Source: Bacteroidota bacterium (GTDB lineage Bacteria; Bacteroidota; Ignavibacteria; Kapaibacteriales; UBA2268). From it: 7,696 nt of DNA. The stretch spans positions 1-7,696 of the forward strand of contig JAKIZN010000067.1 in NCBI GenBank assembly GCA_022708005.1, given 5' to 3'. The position numbers were made by a program, and so were the translations under genes. Below are positions 5,888 to 7,696 of the stretch, piece after piece (positions within the stretch are counted from its first letter, which is position 1; each line of letters starts with the position of its first letter). The notes under the pieces were generated by a model. It was not told the origin of the DNA. It did no database searches and worked only from the letters and a program-made list of their open reading frames with translations.

Positions 5888-7042
5888 ATGGGCAGAATAT
5901 TTAATGCTAATAGGATAGCATCGATGACAACATCAATTTTTGCAACTATGAGCAAAATGGCGTTTGATTATAATGCGACTAACTTGGGGCAAGGTTTTCC
6001 TGATTTCGATGGACCAACATGGATTATGGAAGCCGCGTTCGACGCTATGAAAAGCGGGAAGAACCAATATGCACCAAGCCCGGGCATTATGTCTTTGCGG
6101 AAAGCCGTAAAAGATTACCACAAAAAATATTATGATTTAGATTGGAACGAAAACGAAATAGTCGTTACAGCCGGCGCAACCGAAGCGCTGTATTCTACCA
6201 TTCAAGCATTCATCGAGCAGGGCGACGAAGTAGTGATATTCGAGCCGTTCTACGACTCATATCTGGCGGATATTATCTTAGCAGGCGGGCAGCCTATCTG
6301 CGTAACACTGCATAAGCCAAATTTCGACTTCGTAAAAGAAGAATTAGAAGCGGCAATAAGCAAGAAAACTAAAATGATAATACTCAACACCCCGCATAAC
6401 CCAACGGGCAAACTGTTCAGCAAAGAAGAATTAGAATTTATTGCTAATTTAGCTATCAAAAATGACCTATTAGTCGTTAGCGATGAAGTATATGAATTTC
6501 TTACATTTGACGGGGCGACGCATATCCCAATCGCCACAATCGAAGGAATGAAAAAAAGAACTATTACCATCTCTTCTACTGGCAAAACATTCGGCATGAC
6601 CGGCTGGAAAATAGGATATGCCATCGCCAACGAACTGCTATCAACCGCAATACAAAAAGTGCATCAATGGACAACCTTTGCCGTAAATACGCCGGGGCAG
6701 CATGCTATGGCTCACGCGATTTCTATGCTCGAATCGTATTTGCCAGAGTTTAGAAAAACTTATAAAGAAAAGCGGGATATTATTTATAAGGAGCTGAAAA
6801 AGACGAATTTCAAGCCACATTTGCCGCTCGGCAGCTATTTTATAATGGTAGATTTGCCAGATGGAAAATTCAACGACGACGTCGATGCCGCTACTAATTT
6901 AGTGAGAGAACACGGGGTTGCCACTATTCCGCCTTCTGTGTTTTATCTAAAAAGCGACGAGGGCAAAACTATGCTAAGGCTATGCTTTGCAAAGCAAAAC
7001 GAGACGATAATCGAAGGCATAGCGAAAATGGGCAAAATATAG
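5888..7042 (+). CDS. Class I PLP aminotransferase, YbdL / kynurenine aminotransferase type
   Basis: The 384-residue protein matches fold-type I aminotransferases and resembles E. coli YbdL (methionine aminotransferase) and glutamine transaminase K / kynurenine aminotransferase throughout. Signatures are LGQGFPDFDGP (33-43), NQYAPSPG (59-66), TAGATEALY (94-102), NTPHNPTGK (167-175), VVSDEVYE (196-203), SSTGKTFGMTGWKIGY (229-244) and LRLCFAK (363-369). Lys233 is the PLP Schiff-base lysine, Asp199 pairs with the pyridine nitrogen, Asn171 and Tyr202 contact the cofactor, and Arg364 binds the substrate carboxylate. It transfers amino groups from methionine, glutamine or aromatic amino acids to 2-oxo acids; the exact donor cannot be read from the sequence. 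ATG 5888 is chosen because AAGG lies 9 bases upstream; ATG 5924 is a later alternative. It stands alone between the sigma terminator and ptsH. Confidence 0.95.
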   Translation: MGRIFNANRIASMTTSIFATMSKMAFDYNATNLGQGFPDFDGPTWIMEAAFDAMKSGKNQYAPSPGIMSLRKAVKDYHKKYYDLDWNENEIVVTAGATEALYSTIQAFIEQGDEVVIFEPFYDSYLADIILAGGQPICVTLHKPNFDFVKEELEAAISKKTKMIILNTPHNPTGKLFSKEELEFIANLAIKNDLLVVSDEVYEFLTFDGATHIPIATIEGMKKRTITISSTGKTFGMTGWKIGYAIANELLSTAIQKVHQWTTFAVNTPGQHAMAHAISMLESYLPEFRKTYKEKRDIIYKELKKTNFKPHLPLGSYFIMVDLPDGKFNDDVDAATNLVREHGVATIPPSVFYLKSDEGKTMLRLCFAKQNETIIEGIAKMGKI

Positions 7043-7105
7043 CCGCAACTCAACTGCAAAAAGTAGAGTAGCGTTTGCGAATTTAAGTTTGTAAATCGAA
7101 GAATT

Positions 7106-7138
7106 TTTGTTATTTTTAAGATTGAATTGGTATGTTTT
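7106..7138 (+). promoter_or_regulatory. Candidate promoter for ptsHI
   Basis: TTTG at 7106-7109 is followed after 21 bases by TATGTTTT at 7131-7138, seven of eight positions of TAnnTTTG. The -33 region shares the 14-mer TTTTGTTATTTTTA with the sigma factor promoter. A small dyad, TTGATT-TATC-AATCAA (7158-7173), lies between this and the ptsH start. No convincing terminator separates the aminotransferase gene from here, so read-through is also possible. Confidence 0.35.
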
Positions 7139-7188
7139 TTAAATTAATAATGAAATATTGATTTATCAATCAAAAAAATGCTAAATGT

Positions 7189-7455
7189 ATGATTGAAAAA
7201 AAAGTAGTAGTATTAAATCGAGCAGGGTTGCACACGCGTCCGGCGGCATCAATTGTTAAGCTGGCTTCCAAATTCAAATCCGAAATATACCTTGTTAGAG
7301 ACAAGTTTTCAATTAATGGCAAAAGTATAATCGGAGTAATGACGCTTGCTGCCGAGCAAGGAAGCGAAATTTTAGTGAGGGCAAGCGGCTCGGACGAAAA
7401 CGAAGCTATCGAAGAAATAGTTAAGCTTTTTGAAGCCGGATTTGGGGAACTATGA
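7189..7455 (+). CDS. ptsH: Phosphocarrier protein HPr of the PTS
   Basis: HPr accepts phosphate from Enzyme I and passes it to sugar-specific or regulatory EIIA proteins in the cytoplasm. The 88-residue length is standard. The active site NRAGLHTRPA places the phosphorylated His15 and the supporting Arg17 exactly where expected. GKSIIGVM (44-51) contains Ser46, the site that HPr kinase/phosphorylase modifies in organisms that have it. The remaining helix and strand pattern (MTLAAEQGSEILVRASG, 51-67; EAIEEIVKLFE, 72-82) is typical. The ATG at 7189 has no Shine-Dalgarno, only A-rich leader. ptsI begins one base after the stop, so the two are translated from one message. Confidence 0.97.
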   Translation: MIEKKVVVLNRAGLHTRPAASIVKLASKFKSEIYLVRDKFSINGKSIIGVMTLAAEQGSEILVRASGSDENEAIEEIVKLFEAGFGEL

Positions 7456-7456
7456 T

Positions 7457-7696
7457 ATGGATAGATTAACGCCAAGCAATATTATATATGGAAAGCACGA
7501 TTACAAAATGCTGAAAGAGCAATTCGTTTTGAAGGGCATACCAACTTCATCGGGAATAGCTATCGGCAAAGCAATAACGCTTCAGCCCGAAATGCTGATT
7601 AGCCCTAATATCACAGTGCCGCCCGATGAAATACCCAAAGAGCTAAAAAGATTCGAGAAAGCTCACAGCAATTTACTACATCAATTTATGGCAAGC
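7457..7696 (+). CDS. ptsI: PTS Enzyme I (phosphoenolpyruvate-protein phosphotransferase), N-terminal part
   Basis: The frame is open from ATG 7457 to the right edge, giving 80 visible residues; the gene continues outside. The segment FVLKGIPTSSGIAIGKAITL (24-43) is the conserved start of Enzyme I, and the acidic helix after it (PPDEIPKELKRFEKAHSNLL) fits the beginning of the HPr-binding region. Enzyme I autophosphorylates with phosphoenolpyruvate and phosphorylates HPr His15; the catalytic histidine and PEP-binding barrel lie beyond the window. GGGGA at 7444-7448, inside ptsH, is a good Shine-Dalgarno 8 bases upstream. This start adds about 17 residues ahead of an alternative ATG at 7508 (MLKEQFVLKGI), which looks like the usual Enzyme I start but has no Shine-Dalgarno. 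Confidence 0.93.
   Translation, partial: MDRLTPSNIIYGKHDYKMLKEQFVLKGIPTSSGIAIGKAITLQPEMLISPNITVPPDEIPKELKRFEKAHSNLLHQFMAS

Noticed and set aside
6250..6630. Minus-strand open frame of 126 codons inside the aminotransferase gene
   Set aside because: It is antisense to the most conserved part of the aminotransferase and has no family features.
7178..7192. Four-codon upstream frame whose TGA overlaps the ptsH ATG
   Set aside because: No ribosome site precedes it and A-rich leaders produce such frames often; translational coupling cannot be supported.

Overview
The window is AT-rich bacterial chromosome with seven complete or nearly complete genes and one edge-truncated gene, all on the + strand. 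Three things suggest the Bacteroidota/Ignavibacteria (FCB) side of the tree. Shine-Dalgarno sites are mostly weak or absent. Several genes are preceded by a TTTG...TAnnTTT(T/G) promoter of Bacteroidota type. One intergenic gap holds GC-rich mini-palindromes of a kind I associate with those genomes. This placement is inference; no rRNA or other phylogenetic marker is present.

Layout: (1) the 3' part of a MoxR-family AAA+ ATPase (1-806); (2) a MacB/FtsX-type ABC transporter permease (944-2176); (3) a 568-base gene-free gap (2177-2744) with two near-identical 127-base direct repeats, 251 bases apart, around a 118-base nested palindrome; (4) a small DUF971 (GBBH-like N-terminal domain) protein, 5 bases ahead of urocanate hydratase hutU (2745-4786), with a 12-base AT-rich dyad over the likely promoter; (5) a 288-base gap with a GC-rich hairpin and a likely promoter, then an ECF-type sigma factor (5075-5740) closed by a clear intrinsic terminator; (6) a class I PLP aminotransferase of the YbdL/kynurenine aminotransferase type (5888-7042); (7) ptsH (HPr) followed after one base by the start of ptsI (Enzyme I), which runs off the right edge.

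The genes look like independent small transcription units rather than one system. DUF971-hutU is one likely operon and ptsHI another. The sigma factor has no anti-sigma gene beside it, the permease has no ATPase gene beside it, and the MoxR gene is not followed by its usual DUF58/VWA partners. HPr keeps both His15 and the Ser46 site, which suggests a regulatory role in addition to any transport role.

I find no CRISPR array, transposase, tRNA or rRNA and no clear new multi-gene system. The most unusual structure is the palindromic repeat cassette at 2265-2645. Its two outer mini-hairpins mirror each other about a single axis and differ by paired, compensatory base changes.
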